DNA of 64,000 bases from contig NZ_CP125380.1 of the NCBI RefSeq assembly GCF_034009455.1, forward strand, positions 1,839,001 through 1,903,000, given 5' to 3'. Below are positions 17,465 through 29,186 of the stretch, one piece after another. This stretch comes from Pseudomonas sp. P5_109. GTDB lineage: Bacteria > Pseudomonadota > Gammaproteobacteria > Pseudomonadales > Pseudomonadaceae. Both the position numbers and the translations under genes were made by a program. The notes under the pieces are model-generated. The model worked only from the letters and a program-made list of their open reading frames with translations. It was not told the origin of the DNA and did not search any database. Position 1 is the first letter of the stretch, and each line of letters opens with the position of its first letter.

Positions 17465-17578
17465 TTTGCCTAAAGTCTTGCTCCAGAAGGCTTTAACCGG
17501 ACTTTTTTCTCGAAATTGGCTGCCATTTACGCCTTTTATGTCAGTTGCGCAATCAGCTGTTTGGGTTAGGTGTTTGCG

Positions 17579-17607
17579 TTGTCATTAGTAGCCTAACTGT
17601 CTATACT
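17579..17607 (+). promoter_or_regulatory. sdhC: Sigma-70 promoter for sdhCDAB
   Basis: TTGTCA (17579-17584) and TATACT (17602-17607) are 17 bp apart, predicting a start near 17614 and an untranslated leader of about 130 bases before sdhC. The leader ends in the A-rich stretch GTGAAAAAAAAGCC, which fits the loose AANAANAA motif of Hfq/Crc targets; that link is inference. Confidence 0.6.
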
Positions 17608-17742
17608 CGGCCACCGACCGCCAAGGGCTTTTGGGCTTGCTTTCATTGGGGGTCGCATCCCTGGGTGGTGGTTACCTGACCAGTGCACTCCCCAACAACT
17701 TTGCCCTGATTGTTAGGGGCTCTTCAGTGTGAAAAAAAAGCC

Positions 17743-18117
17743 GTGAAAAGCCAACGACCTGTAAACCTAGACCTAAGGACCATCAAACTCCCAGTCACTG
17801 CTTACACGTCCATCCTTCACCGTATTTCCGGTGTCATCCTCTTCGTGTGCCTTGCCATCATGCTTTACGCATTGGACAAGTCGCTGAGCTCCGAGGAAGG
17901 CTTCGGTCAGGTGAAAGCGTGTCTGACCAGTCCGCTAGCCAAGCTAGTGACATGGGGCATCCTGTCCGCTCTGCTGTATCACCTGGTAGCCGGTGTGCGC
18001 CATTTGATCATGGACATGGGCATCGGTGAGACGCTGGAAGGCGGCAAGCTGGGCTCGAAAATCGTTATCGCCGTTTCCGTGGTGGTAATCGTTCTGGCAG
18101 GAGTTTGGATATGGTAA
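17743..18117 (+). CDS. sdhC: Succinate dehydrogenase cytochrome b556 subunit
   Basis: SdhC is one of two membrane anchors of complex II; it helps bind heme b and ubiquinone. The 124-residue product has three membrane spans, the quinone/heme segment SILHRISGVILF and HLVAGVRHLIMD with the axial histidine region. The GTG start (KSQRPVNLDLR follows) is preferred because conserved SdhC proteins begin there; the ribosome site is poor. It overlaps sdhD by seven bases and heads sdhCDAB. Confidence 0.95.
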   Translation: MKSQRPVNLDLRTIKLPVTAYTSILHRISGVILFVCLAIMLYALDKSLSSEEGFGQVKACLTSPLAKLVTWGILSALLYHLVAGVRHLIMDMGIGETLEGGKLGSKIVIAVSVVVIVLAGVWIW

Positions 18118-18479
18118 CTAACGTCACGAACCTGTCGCGTTCGGGCCTCTATGACTGGATGGCGCAACGTGTGTCTGCGGTCGTTCTCGCGGCTTACTTC
18201 ATCTTCCTGATCGGATACATCGTGGCCAACCCAGGCCTCGACTACGCCCAGTGGCATGAACTGTTCGCCCACAACGGAATGCGTATTTTCAGCCTCCTGG
18301 CCCTCGTTGCCCTCGGCGCTCACGCCTGGGTCGGCATGTGGACCATCGCGACCGACTACCTGACGCCAATGGCGTTCGGCAAGTCCGCGACTGCTATACG
18401 TTTCCTTTTCCAGGCAGTATGCGGCGTTGCGATGTTCGCTTACTTCGTCTGGGGTGTGCAGATTCTCTGGGGTATCTGA
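18111..18479 (+). CDS. sdhD: Succinate dehydrogenase membrane anchor subunit
   Basis: SdhD is the second complex II membrane anchor. The 122-residue protein has three spans; LYDWMAQRVSAVVLAAYF and AHAWVGMWTIATDYL match the family, the latter carrying the second heme-ligand region. The start at 18111 follows AGGAG with eight-base spacing inside the end of sdhC; an upstream ATG two codons earlier is less well placed. The sdhA start follows after three bases. Confidence 0.96.
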   Translation: MVTNVTNLSRSGLYDWMAQRVSAVVLAAYFIFLIGYIVANPGLDYAQWHELFAHNGMRIFSLLALVALGAHAWVGMWTIATDYLTPMAFGKSATAIRFLFQAVCGVAMFAYFVWGVQILWGI

Positions 18480-18482
18480 GTC

Positions 18483-20255
18483 ATGGCTAACATTCCAACG
18501 ATTTCTTTCGACGCCATCATTATTGGTGGTGGCGGTGCCGGCATGCGCGCAGCGCTGCAACTGGCGCAAGGCGGTCACAAGACTGCCGTGATCACCAAGG
18601 TTTTCCCGACCCGTTCGCACACTGTATCCGCTCAAGGCGGCATCACCTGCGCAATCGCGTCCGCTGACCCGAACGATGACTGGCGCTGGCACATGTACGA
18701 TACCGTCAAGGGTTCCGACTACATCGGTGACCAGGACGCTATCGAATACATGTGTCAGGAAGGCCCGGCTGCCGTTTACGAGCTGGACCACATGGGTATG
18801 CCATTCTCGCGTACCGAGCAAGGTCGTATCTACCAGCGTCCATTCGGCGGTCAGTCCAAGGACTACGGTAAAGGCGGCCAGGCTGCGCGTACTTGCGCTG
18901 CTTCCGACCGTACTGGTCACGCACTGCTGCACACCCTTTATCAGGGCAACCTGAAAGCCGGTACCGTGTTCCTGAACGAGTACTACGCTGTCGATCTGGT
19001 GAAGAACAGCGAAGGCGAGTTCGTCGGCGTGATCGCCATCTGCATCGAAACCGGCGAAACCACCTACATCCGCGCCAAGGCCACCGTATTGGCGACCGGC
19101 GGTGCAGGTCGTATCTACGCTTCGACCACCAACGCCCTGATCAACACCGGTGACGGCGTTGGCATGGCGCTGCGTGCCGGCGTGCCGGTACAAGACATCG
19201 AAATGTGGCAGTTCCACCCGACCGGCATCGCCGGCGCCGGTGTACTGGTTACCGAAGGTTGCCGTGGTGAAGGTGGATACCTGATCAACAAGCACGGCGA
19301 GCGTTTCATGGAACGTTATGCTCCGAACGCCAAAGACCTTGCAGGTCGTGACGTTGTTGCACGTTCGATGGTTAAAGAGATCATCGCCGGCAACGGTTGC
19401 GGTCCGAACGGCGACCACGTAATGCTCAAACTCGACCACTTGGGCGAGGAAGTGCTGCACAGCCGTCTGCCGGGCATCTGCGAACTGTCGAAGACTTTCG
19501 CCCACGTTGACCCGGTTGTCGCTCCGGTTCCGGTTGTTCCGACCTGCCACTACATGATGGGCGGCGTTGCCACCAACATTCATGGCCAGGCGATCACCCA
19601 GGACGCCGAAGGCGTGGATCAGATCATTCCTGGTCTGTTCGCTGTAGGTGAAGTGGCTTGCGTATCGGTTCACGGTGCCAACCGTCTGGGCGGTAACTCG
19701 CTGCTCGACCTGGTGGTATTCGGCCGCGCTGCCGGCCTGCACCTGGAAAAAGCACTGACCGACGGTATCGAATACGACGACGCCACCGACGCCAACATCG
19801 AAACTGCCCTGGCGCGTCTGTCCGCTCTGAACGAGCGTACCGAAGGCGAAGACGTGGCTACCCTGCGTCGCGAGCTGCAAAACTGCATGCAGAACTACTT
19901 CGGTGTATTCCGTACTGGCGAATACATGCAGAAGGGTATCGCCCAGCTGGCTGACCTGCGCAAGCGTATCGCCAACGTGAAGATCAACGATAAGTCGCAG
20001 GCGTTCAACACTGCACGTATCGAAGCGCTGGAACTGCAGAACCTGCTGGAAGTGGCCGAAGCCACCGCCATCGCTGCCGAAGTGCGTAAAGAGTCCCGCG
20101 GTGCTCACGCCCGTGAAGACTTCGAAGACCGTGACGACGAAAACTGGCTGTGCCACACCCTGTACTTCCCGGGTGACAAGCGCGTAACCAAGCGTGCCGT
20201 GAACTTCTCGCCGAAGACTGTTCCGACTTTTGAACCTAAGATTCGGACTTATTAA
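18483..20255 (+). CDS. sdhA: Succinate dehydrogenase flavoprotein subunit
   Basis: SdhA oxidises succinate to fumarate. The 590-residue protein has the N-terminal dinucleotide motif [14 protein letters not shown], the covalent-FAD histidine in [10 protein letters not shown], the substrate segment [10 protein letters not shown], and [15 protein letters not shown]. Length is typical for a proteobacterial SdhA. It lies between sdhD and sdhB with gaps of 3 and 11 bases, consistent with one transcript. Confidence 0.98.
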   Translation: MANIPTISFDAIIIGGGGAGMRAALQLAQGGHKTAVITKVFPTRSHTVSAQGGITCAIASADPNDDWRWHMYDTVKGSDYIGDQDAIEYMCQEGPAAVYELDHMGMPFSRTEQGRIYQRPFGGQSKDYGKGGQAARTCAASDRTGHALLHTLYQGNLKAGTVFLNEYYAVDLVKNSEGEFVGVIAICIETGETTYIRAKATVLATGGAGRIYASTTNALINTGDGVGMALRAGVPVQDIEMWQFHPTGIAGAGVLVTEGCRGEGGYLINKHGERFMERYAPNAKDLAGRDVVARSMVKEIIAGNGCGPNGDHVMLKLDHLGEEVLHSRLPGICELSKTFAHVDPVVAPVPVVPTCHYMMGGVATNIHGQAITQDAEGVDQIIPGLFAVGEVACVSVHGANRLGGNSLLDLVVFGRAAGLHLEKALTDGIEYDDATDANIETALARLSALNERTEGEDVATLRRELQNCMQNYFGVFRTGEYMQKGIAQLADLRKRIANVKINDKSQAFNTARIEALELQNLLEVAEATAIAAEVRKESRGAHAREDFEDRDDENWLCHTLYFPGDKRVTKRAVNFSPKTVPTFEPKIRTY

Positions 20256-20266
20256 GGGTGGCAGCC

Positions 20267-20971
20267 ATGTTGCAAGTCAGCGTTTATCGTTACAACCCTG
20301 ATCAGGACGCCGCGCCGTTCATGCAGGAATTCCAGGTCGATACCGGTGGTAAAGACCTGATGGTGCTGGACGTGTTGGCCCTGATCAAAGAGCAGGACGA
20401 GGGGTTCTCCTATCGTCGCTCTTGCCGTGAAGGTGTTTGCGGTTCCGACGGCATGAACATCAACGGCAAAAACGGCCTGGCGTGCGTCACGCCGCTGTCT
20501 GCCGTCGTAAAAGGTAACAAGTTGATCGTTCGTCCTCTGCCAGGTTTGCCGGTTATCCGTGACCTGGTCGTCGATATGAGCATCTTCTACAAGCAATACG
20601 AAAAGGTTAAGCCATACCTGCAGAACGACACGCCGGCTCCGGCCATCGAGCGTCTGCAGTCCCCTGAAGAACGTGAAAAGCTGGACGGTCTGTACGAGTG
20701 CATCCTGTGCGCTTGCTGCTCGACTTCCTGCCCGTCCTTCTGGTGGAACCCGGACAAGTTCCTGGGTCCAGCTGCCCTGCTGCAAGCGTACCGCTTCCTG
20801 GCAGACAGCCGTGATACCAAGACGTCCGAGCGTCTGGCTTCGCTGGATGACCCGTTCAGCGTATTCCGCTGCCGCGGGATCATGAACTGCGTCAACGTAT
20901 GTCCGAAAGGCCTGAACCCGACTAAGGCCATTGGTCACATCCGTAACATGTTGCTCTCGAGCGGCGTGTGA
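20267..20971 (+). CDS. sdhB: Succinate dehydrogenase iron-sulfur subunit
   Basis: SdhB carries electrons from the flavoprotein to quinone. The 234-residue product shows all three cluster motifs: the [2Fe-2S] ligands in CREGVCGSDG plus a distal cysteine near LAC, the [4Fe-4S] set in CILCACCSTSCPSFWW, and the [3Fe-4S]/[4Fe-4S] set in CRGIMNCVNVCPKGLNP. The ATG at 20267 follows AAGGGTGGC. It ends the sdh genes; a 253-bp gap with a hairpin leads to sucA. Confidence 0.98.
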   Translation: MLQVSVYRYNPDQDAAPFMQEFQVDTGGKDLMVLDVLALIKEQDEGFSYRRSCREGVCGSDGMNINGKNGLACVTPLSAVVKGNKLIVRPLPGLPVIRDLVVDMSIFYKQYEKVKPYLQNDTPAPAIERLQSPEEREKLDGLYECILCACCSTSCPSFWWNPDKFLGPAALLQAYRFLADSRDTKTSERLASLDDPFSVFRCRGIMNCVNVCPKGLNPTKAIGHIRNMLLSSGV

Positions 20972-21003
20972 TTCAGCAGCTGTAACCGTTGTACCCGTAG
21001 ATG

Positions 21004-21037
21004 CTACGGCGCAGGCTTCAACCGGCGCCGTAGTTTT
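21004..21037 (+). terminator. Hairpin with short T-run between sdhB and sucA
   Basis: CTACGGCGC (21004-21012) pairs with GCGCCGTAG (21025-21033), followed by TTTT. The T-run is short, so it may attenuate rather than end transcription between sdhB and sucA. A second weaker GCAGC/GCTGC hairpin follows at about 21046. Confidence 0.5.
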
Positions 21038-21224
21038 AACCTGAGCAGCAGCTTAAAAGGCTGCGGCTCTTATTTTGAAGAAATGAGACAAGCAGGGGCA
21101 TCCGGGCTGGTACCCGGACTATCAGTGTGATCCTAGTGGCTTGTTTTGGTCGCTGCATTCGGACTTCTGCAAGTTTGCTCGGTGTCGACACCGATGGTGT
21201 TCCCCTAACCGAGGGTGACCAAGC

Positions 21225-24056
21225 ATGCAAGAAAGCGTGATGCAGCGCATGTGGAACAGTGCCTACCTATCCGGTAGTAACGCTGCCTATGTGGAAGAGC
21301 TTTACGAGCTCTACCTGCACGACCCTAACGCTGTGCCAGAAGAGTGGCGCACCTACTTCCAGAAGTTGCCTGCTGACGGCAACACTGCCACCGATGTTTC
21401 GCACTCCACAATTCGCGATCATTTCGTCTTGCTGGCAAAGAACCAGCGCCGCGCCCAACCGGTTTCCGCCGGCAGCGTGAGCAGTGAGCACGAGAAGAAG
21501 CAAGTTGAAGTGCTGCGATTGATCCAGGCCTACCGTATGCGTGGCCACCAGGCAGCCCAGCTTGACCCGCTGGGGCTGTGGCAGCGTCCTGCACCTGCAG
21601 ACCTGTCGATCAATCATTACGGCTTGACCAATGCCGATCTTGATACGACCTTCCGTGCCGGCGACCTGTTCATCGGCAAAGAGGAAGCGAGCCTACGCGA
21701 AATTCACGAAGCGTTGCAGCAGACATATTGCCGCACCATCGGCGCTGAATTCACGCATATCACCGATTCCGAGCAGCGCCAGTGGTTCCAGCAGCGTCTG
21801 GAAAGCGTGCGTGGTCGTCCGACGTACTCCGCTGACATCAAGAGCCACCTGCTTGAGCGCGTGACCGCCGGTGAAGGCCTGGAAAAATACCTGGGCACCA
21901 AATACCCGGGTACCAAGCGTTTCGGTCTGGAAGGCGGCGAAAGCCTGATTCCGATGCTCGACGAGCTGATCCAGCGTTCCGGTTCCTACGGCACCAAGGA
22001 AATCGTCATCGGCATGGCCCACCGTGGCCGTCTGAACGTGCTGGTCAACACCTTCGGCAAGAACCCGCGCGAGCTGTTCGACGAGTTCGAAGGCAAGAAA
22101 AAGGTCGAGCTGGGTTCCGGTGACGTTAAATACCACCAGGGCTTCTCGTCCAACGTGATGACCACCGGCGGTGAAGTTCACCTGGCCATGGCGTTCAACC
22201 CGTCCCACCTGGAAATCGTTTCCCCGGTGGTCGAGGGTTCGGTTCGCGCCCGTCAGGACCGTCGTAACGATCCTACTGGTGAGAAGGTTCTGCCGATCTC
22301 CATCCACGGTGACGCGGCATTCGCCGGTCAAGGTGTGGTCATGGAAACCTTCCAGATGTCGCAGACCCGCGGTTTCAAGACCGGCGGTACCGTGCACATC
22401 GTGATCAACAACCAGGTCGGTTTCACCATCAGCAACCCGCTGGACTCGCGTTCCACCGAGTACGCGACCGACGTTGCGAAAATGATCCAGGCGCCGATCC
22501 TCCATGTGAATGGTGATGATCCGGAAGCCGTATTGTTCGTGACCCAGCTGGCTATCGACTACCGCATGCAGTTCAAGCGTGACGTGGTGATCGACCTGGT
22601 CTGCTACCGTCGTCGCGGCCACAACGAGGCCGACGAGCCAAGTGGCACCCAGCCGATCATGTATCAGCAGATCACCAAGCAGCGCACCACCCGTGAGCTG
22701 TATGCCGATCGTCTGACCCAGGGCGGTGTGCTCGACGCAGAGCGTGTTCAGGCGAAAGTCGACGAATACCGCAACGCGCTGGACAACGGCCTGCACGTAG
22801 TGAAAAGCCTGGTCAAAGAGCCGAACAAAGAGCTGTTCGTGGACTGGCGTCCGTATCTGGGCCACGCCTGGACCGCGCGTCACGACACTCGCTTCGATCT
22901 CAAGACCTTGCAGGAACTGTCCGCCAAGCTGCTGGAAATTCCGGAAGGCTTCGTGGTTCAACGCCAGGTTGCGAAGATCTACGAAGACCGTCAGAAGATG
23001 CAAGCCGGCGGCCTGCCGATCAACTGGGGTTACGCCGAAACCATGGCGTACGCGACCCTGGCGTTCGAAGGTCACCCGATTCGCATGACCGGTCAGGACA
23101 TCGGCCGCGGTACGTTCTCGCACCGTCACGCTGTGCTGCACAACCAGAAAGACGCGGGCACCTACATCCCGTTGCAGAACCTGTACGACGGTCAGCCACG
23201 CTTCGACCTGTACGACTCGTTCCTGTCCGAAGAAGCGGTACTGGCGTTCGAATACGGCTACTCGACCACCACGCCGGATGCGCTGGTGATCTGGGAAGCC
23301 CAGTTCGGCGACTTCGCCAACGGTGCACAGGTTGTAATCGACCAGTTCATCACCAGCGGCGAGCACAAGTGGGGCCGTCTGTGCGGTCTGACCATGTTGC
23401 TGCCACACGGTTACGAAGGTCAGGGCCCTGAGCACAGCTCGGCACGTCTTGAGCGTTACCTGCAACTGTGCGCCGAGCACAACATTCAGGTAGCCGTACC
23501 GACCACGCCAGCACAGATCTACCACTTGCTGCGTCGTCAGGTGATTCGTCCGCTACGCAAGCCGTTGATCGTGCTGACGCCGAAGTCGCTGCTGCGCCAC
23601 AAGCTGGCCATCTCGACGCTGGAAGATCTGGCCGAAGGTTCGTTCCAGACCGTGATCCCGGAAATCGATGCCCTGGACCCGAAAAAGGTCGAGCGCGTTG
23701 TTCTGTGTAGCGGCAAGGTCTACTACGACTTGCTGGAAAAACGCCGTGCCGAAGGCCGTGAAGATATCGCCATCGTGCGTATCGAGCAGCTGTATCCATT
23801 CCCTGAGGACGACTTGAAAGAAGTCCTGGCTCCTTACACCAACGCCAAAGCTGCCGTTTGGTGTCAGGAAGAGCCGATGAACCAGGGTGCCTGGTACTGC
23901 AGCCAACACCACTTGCGTCGCAGCATCAGCAACCTCAACAAGTCTCTCGTACTTGAGTACGCGGGCCGTGAGGCTTCTGCTGCACCGGCATGTGGTTACG
24001 CATCGATGCACGCTGAGCAGCAGGAAAAACTGCTGCAAGACGCCTTTACTGTTTAA
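21225..24056 (+). CDS. sucA: 2-oxoglutarate dehydrogenase E1 component
   Basis: This ThDP-dependent E1 decarboxylates 2-oxoglutarate and transfers the succinyl group to SucB lipoate. The 943-residue protein has the N-terminal E2-binding stretch (SAYLSGSNAAYVEELYELY), the active-site segments GMAHRGRLNVLVNTFGK and GDAAFAGQGVVMETFQ, and VIDLVCYRRRGHNEADEP. The start follows GAGGGTGA. It is the first gene of sucAB-lpdG-sucCD. Confidence 0.98.
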   Translation: MQESVMQRMWNSAYLSGSNAAYVEELYELYLHDPNAVPEEWRTYFQKLPADGNTATDVSHSTIRDHFVLLAKNQRRAQPVSAGSVSSEHEKKQVEVLRLIQAYRMRGHQAAQLDPLGLWQRPAPADLSINHYGLTNADLDTTFRAGDLFIGKEEASLREIHEALQQTYCRTIGAEFTHITDSEQRQWFQQRLESVRGRPTYSADIKSHLLERVTAGEGLEKYLGTKYPGTKRFGLEGGESLIPMLDELIQRSGSYGTKEIVIGMAHRGRLNVLVNTFGKNPRELFDEFEGKKKVELGSGDVKYHQGFSSNVMTTGGEVHLAMAFNPSHLEIVSPVVEGSVRARQDRRNDPTGEKVLPISIHGDAAFAGQGVVMETFQMSQTRGFKTGGTVHIVINNQVGFTISNPLDSRSTEYATDVAKMIQAPILHVNGDDPEAVLFVTQLAIDYRMQFKRDVVIDLVCYRRRGHNEADEPSGTQPIMYQQITKQRTTRELYADRLTQGGVLDAERVQAKVDEYRNALDNGLHVVKSLVKEPNKELFVDWRPYLGHAWTARHDTRFDLKTLQELSAKLLEIPEGFVVQRQVAKIYEDRQKMQAGGLPINWGYAETMAYATLAFEGHPIRMTGQDIGRGTFSHRHAVLHNQKDAGTYIPLQNLYDGQPRFDLYDSFLSEEAVLAFEYGYSTTTPDALVIWEAQFGDFANGAQVVIDQFITSGEHKWGRLCGLTMLLPHGYEGQGPEHSSARLERYLQLCAEHNIQVAVPTTPAQIYHLLRRQVIRPLRKPLIVLTPKSLLRHKLAISTLEDLAEGSFQTVIPEIDALDPKKVERVVLCSGKVYYDLLEKRRAEGREDIAIVRIEQLYPFPEDDLKEVLAPYTNAKAAVWCQEEPMNQGAWYCSQHHLRRSISNLNKSLVLEYAGREASAAPACGYASMHAEQQEKLLQDAFTV

Positions 24057-24098
24057 CGCCTTCGCGCACCTGAAACCGAATTTAAGGACCCACAGATA

Positions 24099-25316
24099 AT
24101 GGCTATCGAAATCAAAGCCCCCACTTTCCCGGAATCGGTTGCCGATGGCACCGTTGCCACCTGGCACAAACAACCGGGCGATGCGGTCAAGCGCGACGAA
24201 CTGATCGTCGACATCGAAACCGACAAAGTCGTGCTGGAAGTTCTGGCGACTGCTGACGGCGTGCTGGGCGCAATCGTCAAGGGCGAGGGCGAAACCGTCC
24301 TGTCCGACGAAGTCCTGGGCTCCATCGTTGAAGGCGGCGCTGCTGCCGCCGCTCCTGCTGCCGCTGCTGCTCCGGCCGCTGCCGCTGCTCCAGCTGCTGA
24401 CGGCGAAGACGACCCGATCGCTGCACCTGCCGCTCGCAAGCTGGCTGAAGAAAACGGCATCAACATCGCTTCCGTTGCCGGCACCGGCAAAGGCGGTCGT
24501 GTGACCAAGGAAGACGTGGTTGCAGCCGTTGCTGCCAAGAAAGCCGCTCCGGCTGCCGCGCCTGCCAAGGCTGCTGCTCCGGCTGCCGCTGCTCCTGTGT
24601 TCGCTGCTGGCGACCGCATCGAGAAGCGTGTACCGATGACTCGCGTACGTGCAACTGTTGCCAAGCGTCTGGTTGAAGCTCAGTCGAACATGGCGATGCT
24701 GACTACTTTCAACGAAGTCGACATGACCGAAGTCATGGCACTGCGTTCGAAGTACAAGGATCTGTTCGAGAAGTCCCACAACGGCGTGCGCCTGGGCTTC
24801 ATGTCGTTCTTCGTGAAAGCGGCCACCGAAGCGCTGAAGCGCTTCCCGGCTGTCAACGCCTCGATCGATGGCGGCGACATCGTTTACCACGGCTACGCTG
24901 ACGTCGGCGTTGCAGTTTCCAGCGATCGCGGCCTGGTTGTACCGGTTCTGCGTAACGCCGAACTGATGAGCCTGGCTGAAATCGAAGGCGGCATCGCCAC
25001 CTTCGGCAAGAAAGCCCGCGACGGCAAACTGTCGATGGACGAAATGACCGGCGGTACTTTCACCATCACCAACGGTGGTACTTTCGGTTCGATGATGTCG
25101 ACCCCGATCGTCAACCCGCCACAAGCAGCCATCCTGGGCATGCACAACATCATCCAGCGTCCTATGGCCATCAACGGTCAGGTCGTTATCCGTCCGATGA
25201 TGTACCTGGCACTGTCCTACGATCACCGCCTGATCGATGGCAAAGAAGCTGTGACCTTCCTGGTGACCATCAAGAACCTGCTGGAAGATCCGGCTCGTCT
25301 GTTGCTGGATATCTGA
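24099..25316 (+). CDS. sucB: Dihydrolipoyl succinyltransferase (2-oxoglutarate dehydrogenase E2)
   Basis: SucB transfers the succinyl group from lipoate to CoA and forms the core of the complex. The 405-residue protein has one lipoyl domain with its lysine in [11 protein letters not shown], an Ala/Pro-rich linker at about residues 82-106, a peripheral-subunit-binding domain ([20 protein letters not shown]), a second Ala/Pro linker, and the catalytic domain ending in [16 protein letters not shown]. The start follows AAGGA, 42 bases after sucA. Confidence 0.98.
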   Translation: MAIEIKAPTFPESVADGTVATWHKQPGDAVKRDELIVDIETDKVVLEVLATADGVLGAIVKGEGETVLSDEVLGSIVEGGAAAAAPAAAAAPAAAAAPAADGEDDPIAAPAARKLAEENGINIASVAGTGKGGRVTKEDVVAAVAAKKAAPAAAPAKAAAPAAAAPVFAAGDRIEKRVPMTRVRATVAKRLVEAQSNMAMLTTFNEVDMTEVMALRSKYKDLFEKSHNGVRLGFMSFFVKAATEALKRFPAVNASIDGGDIVYHGYADVGVAVSSDRGLVVPVLRNAELMSLAEIEGGIATFGKKARDGKLSMDEMTGGTFTITNGGTFGSMMSTPIVNPPQAAILGMHNIIQRPMAINGQVVIRPMMYLALSYDHRLIDGKEAVTFLVTIKNLLEDPARLLLDI

Positions 25317-25333
25317 TAGAAGCAGCCATGAAC

Positions 25334-25392
25334 TGCAAGCTCGAGCTTTCGGAAAACCCGAAGCCTGGCTTGCAGCTTGCGGCTTGAAGCTT
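25334..25392 (+). repeat. Stem-loop of the GCTTGCAGCTTG type between sucB and lpdG
   Basis: TGCAAGC (25334-25340) pairs with GCTTGCA (25368-25374), with an inner GCTTTCGG/CCGAAGC helix, followed by GCTTGCGGCTTGAAGCTT. AGCTTGCAAGC-type strings recur between Pseudomonas genes. In the transcript it would separate sucB from lpdG. Confidence 0.6.
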
Positions 25393-25414
25393 TTCGCTAA
25401 AGAGGATTTTTTGA

Positions 25415-26851
<1,437 letters not shown>

Positions 26852-26891
26852 GACATAATAAGAAACCACGGCGGTTTGGCCCGTCGTGAGC

Positions 26892-26973
26892 CTTGCATGC
26901 AAGACTCACCGCGGAATATCCGCTGGACGCAGTCTTGCATAGCTGCACCGGATATCCGGAAAGGCTATGCAAG
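26892..26973 (+). promoter_or_regulatory. Competing hairpins between lpdG and sucC
   Basis: ATGCAAGACT (26897-26906) can pair with AGTCTTGCAT (26931-26940), enclosing GCGGA-ATA-TCCGC. Alternatively CTTGCATAGC (26934-26943) pairs with GCTATGCAAG (26964-26973), enclosing the palindrome CCGGATATCCGG. Both outer stems are perfect 10-mers and share CTTGCAT at 26934-26940, so only one can form at a time. A further palindrome CTTGCATGCAAG is at 26892-26903. The layout fits a regulatory RNA switch or a transposed repeat; no T-run follows. Confidence 0.55.
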
Positions 26974-27049
26974 CAGCAGTCACAGGTGGTGCGGCACTTG
27001 AATGAGTGCAGCACCGAATGCGCAGTACCTAACGAAGACGGTAATAAGC

Positions 27050-28216
27050 ATGAATCTTCACGAGTATCAGGGTAAGCAGCTGTTCGCTGAGTACGGCCTG
27101 CCAGTTTCCACCGGTTACGCGGTAGACACCCCGGAAGCAGCAGCAGAAGCTTGCGACAAAATCGGCGGCAGCGAGTGGGTTGTCAAAGCCCAGGTCCACG
27201 CCGGTGGTCGCGGTAAAGCGGGCGGCGTAAAGCTGGTTCGCAGCAAAGAAGACGCCAAAGCCTTCGCACAGCAGTGGCTGGGCAAGCGTCTGGTGACTTA
27301 CCAGACTGACGCCAATGGTCAGCCAGTCACCAAGATCCTGGTTGAATCGTGCACTGATATCGCTAAAGAGCTGTACCTGGGCGCTGTCGTTGACCGTTCG
27401 AGCCGTCGCATCGTGTTCATGGCTTCCACCGAAGGTGGCGTGGACATCGAGAAAATCGCTCACGACACTCCAGAAAAAATTCTGAAAGCCACTATCGATC
27501 CACTGGTTGGCGCTCAGCCATTCCAGGGTCGCGAGCTGGCATTCCAGCTGGGCCTGGAAGGCAAGCAGGTTGCTCAGTTCGCCAAGATCTTCGTAGGTCT
27601 GGCCAAACTGTTCAAGGATCACGACCTGGCCCTGCTGGAAGTGAACCCGCTGGTGATCAAGGCTGACGGCGATCTGCACTGCCTCGATGCCAAGATCAAC
27701 ATCGACGCCAACGCCATGTACCGTCAGCCTAAGCTGAAGACTTTCCACGATCCGTCGCAAGACGATCCGCGCGAAGCGCACGCTGCCAAGTTCGAACTGA
27801 ACTACGTAGCGCTGGAAGGCAACATCGGTTGCATGGTCAACGGTGCTGGCCTGGCCATGGGTACCATGGACATCGTCAACCTGCATGGCGGTAAACCAGC
27901 CAACTTCCTCGACGTGGGCGGCGGTGCTACCAAGGAACGCGTTACCGAAGCGTTCAAGATCATCCTGTCCGACACTAACGTCGCTGCAGTACTGGTCAAC
28001 ATCTTCGGCGGCATCGTTCGTTGCGACATGATTGCCGAAGGCATCATCGGCGCTGTGAAAGAAGTCGGCGTGAAAATCCCGGTTGTTGTTCGCCTGGAAG
28101 GCAACAACGCTGAACTGGGCGCTAAAGTACTGGCAGAAAGCGGTTTGAACATCATCGCTGCTACCAGCCTGACCGACGCTGCTCAACAAGTTGTCAAAGC
28201 TGCGGAGGGCAAATAA
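27050..28216 (+). CDS. sucC: Succinyl-CoA synthetase (ADP-forming) beta subunit
   Basis: SucC binds nucleotide in the reaction that turns succinyl-CoA into succinate with ATP or GTP formation. The 388-residue protein opens [20 protein letters not shown], the standard start, and has the ATP-grasp segment [19 protein letters not shown] plus LEVNPLVI and the C-terminal [16 protein letters not shown]. The upstream in-frame ATG at 27002 is rejected because the family begins at MNLHEYQ. It overlaps sucD by one base. Confidence 0.98.
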   Translation: MNLHEYQGKQLFAEYGLPVSTGYAVDTPEAAAEACDKIGGSEWVVKAQVHAGGRGKAGGVKLVRSKEDAKAFAQQWLGKRLVTYQTDANGQPVTKILVESCTDIAKELYLGAVVDRSSRRIVFMASTEGGVDIEKIAHDTPEKILKATIDPLVGAQPFQGRELAFQLGLEGKQVAQFAKIFVGLAKLFKDHDLALLEVNPLVIKADGDLHCLDAKINIDANAMYRQPKLKTFHDPSQDDPREAHAAKFELNYVALEGNIGCMVNGAGLAMGTMDIVNLHGGKPANFLDVGGGATKERVTEAFKIILSDTNVAAVLVNIFGGIVRCDMIAEGIIGAVKEVGVKIPVVVRLEGNNAELGAKVLAESGLNIIAATSLTDAAQQVVKAAEGK

Positions 28217-29097
28217 TGAGCGTCCTGATCAATAAAGACACCAAAGTTATCTGCCAGGGTATTACCGGTTCGCAAGGTAGTTTCCACACCCAGCAAGCCA
28301 TCGAGTACGGCACCAAGATGGTTGGTGGTGTAACTCCAGGCAAAGGCGGCACCGAACACCTGGGCCTGCCAGTGTTCAACACCGTTAAAGACGCAGTAGC
28401 TGCCACTGGCGCTACCGCCAGCGTGATCTACGTTCCGGCTCCTTTCTGCAAAGATTCGATCCTGGAAGCGGCTTTCGGCGGCATCAAGCTGATCGTCTGC
28501 ATCACCGAAGGCATTCCTACCCTGGACATGCTGGACGCTAAAGTTAAGTGCGACGAGCTGGGTATCACCCTGATCGGCCCTAACTGCCCAGGCGTGATCA
28601 CCCCAGGCGAATGCAAGATCGGCATCATGCCAGGTCACATTCACTTGCCAGGCAAGGTCGGTATCGTTTCCCGTTCCGGCACCCTGACCTACGAAGCTGT
28701 CAAGCAGACTACTGACGCCGGTTTCGGTCAGTCGACTTGCGTCGGCATCGGTGGTGACCCGATCCCGGGTTCGAACTTCATCGACATCCTGAAGCTGTTC
28801 CAGGAAGACCCGAAGACCGAAGCGATCGTGATGATCGGTGAGATCGGCGGTTCGGCTGAAGAAGAAGCGGCTGCCTACATCAAGGCACACGTGACCAAGC
28901 CAGTTGTTTCCTACATCGCTGGTGTGACTGCTCCTCCGGGCAAGCGCATGGGCCATGCTGGCGCAATCATCTCTGGCGGCAAAGGCACTGCAGACGAGAA
29001 ATTCGCTGCTCTGCAAGACGCAGGCGTTAAAACCGTGCGTTCGCTGGCAGACATCGGCAAAGCCCTGGCTGAGCTGACTGGTTGGGCTGTCAAGTAA
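28216..29097 (+). CDS. sucD: Succinyl-CoA synthetase alpha subunit
   Basis: SucD binds CoA and carries the phosphohistidine. The 293-residue protein has the CoA-binding [19 protein letters not shown] at the N-terminus and the phosphorylated histidine in [17 protein letters not shown] near the C-terminus. Its ATG overlaps the sucC stop codon (TAATG). It ends the TCA gene block and is followed by a strong terminator. Confidence 0.98.
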   Translation: MSVLINKDTKVICQGITGSQGSFHTQQAIEYGTKMVGGVTPGKGGTEHLGLPVFNTVKDAVAATGATASVIYVPAPFCKDSILEAAFGGIKLIVCITEGIPTLDMLDAKVKCDELGITLIGPNCPGVITPGECKIGIMPGHIHLPGKVGIVSRSGTLTYEAVKQTTDAGFGQSTCVGIGGDPIPGSNFIDILKLFQEDPKTEAIVMIGEIGGSAEEEAAAYIKAHVTKPVVSYIAGVTAPPGKRMGHAGAIISGGKGTADEKFAALQDAGVKTVRSLADIGKALAELTGWAVK

Positions 29098-29127
29098 GCC
29101 TCGCGCTTAGCTGACGCTTCACCAAAC

Positions 29128-29155
29128 AAAGGCCACCCTCGGGTGGCCTTTGTCG
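29128..29155 (+). terminator. Terminator after sucD
   Basis: AAAGGCCACCC pairs with GGGTGGCCTTT around a two-base loop, followed by GTCGTTT. It lies 30 bp after the sucD stop codon. Confidence 0.85.
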
Positions 29156-29186
29156 TTTCCGGCATTTGTGTTGTCCGCAGGGCTTT

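Noticed and set aside
17979..20156. A 725-codon open frame opposite sdhD-sdhA
   Set aside because: Antisense shadow of conserved sdh genes with no start signal or recognisable domain.
21693..25226. Two long frames (610 and 557 codons) opposite sucA and sucB
   Set aside because: Antisense shadows; composition mirrors the codon bias of sucA/sucB, including a Ser/Gly-rich run opposite the Ala/Pro linkers.
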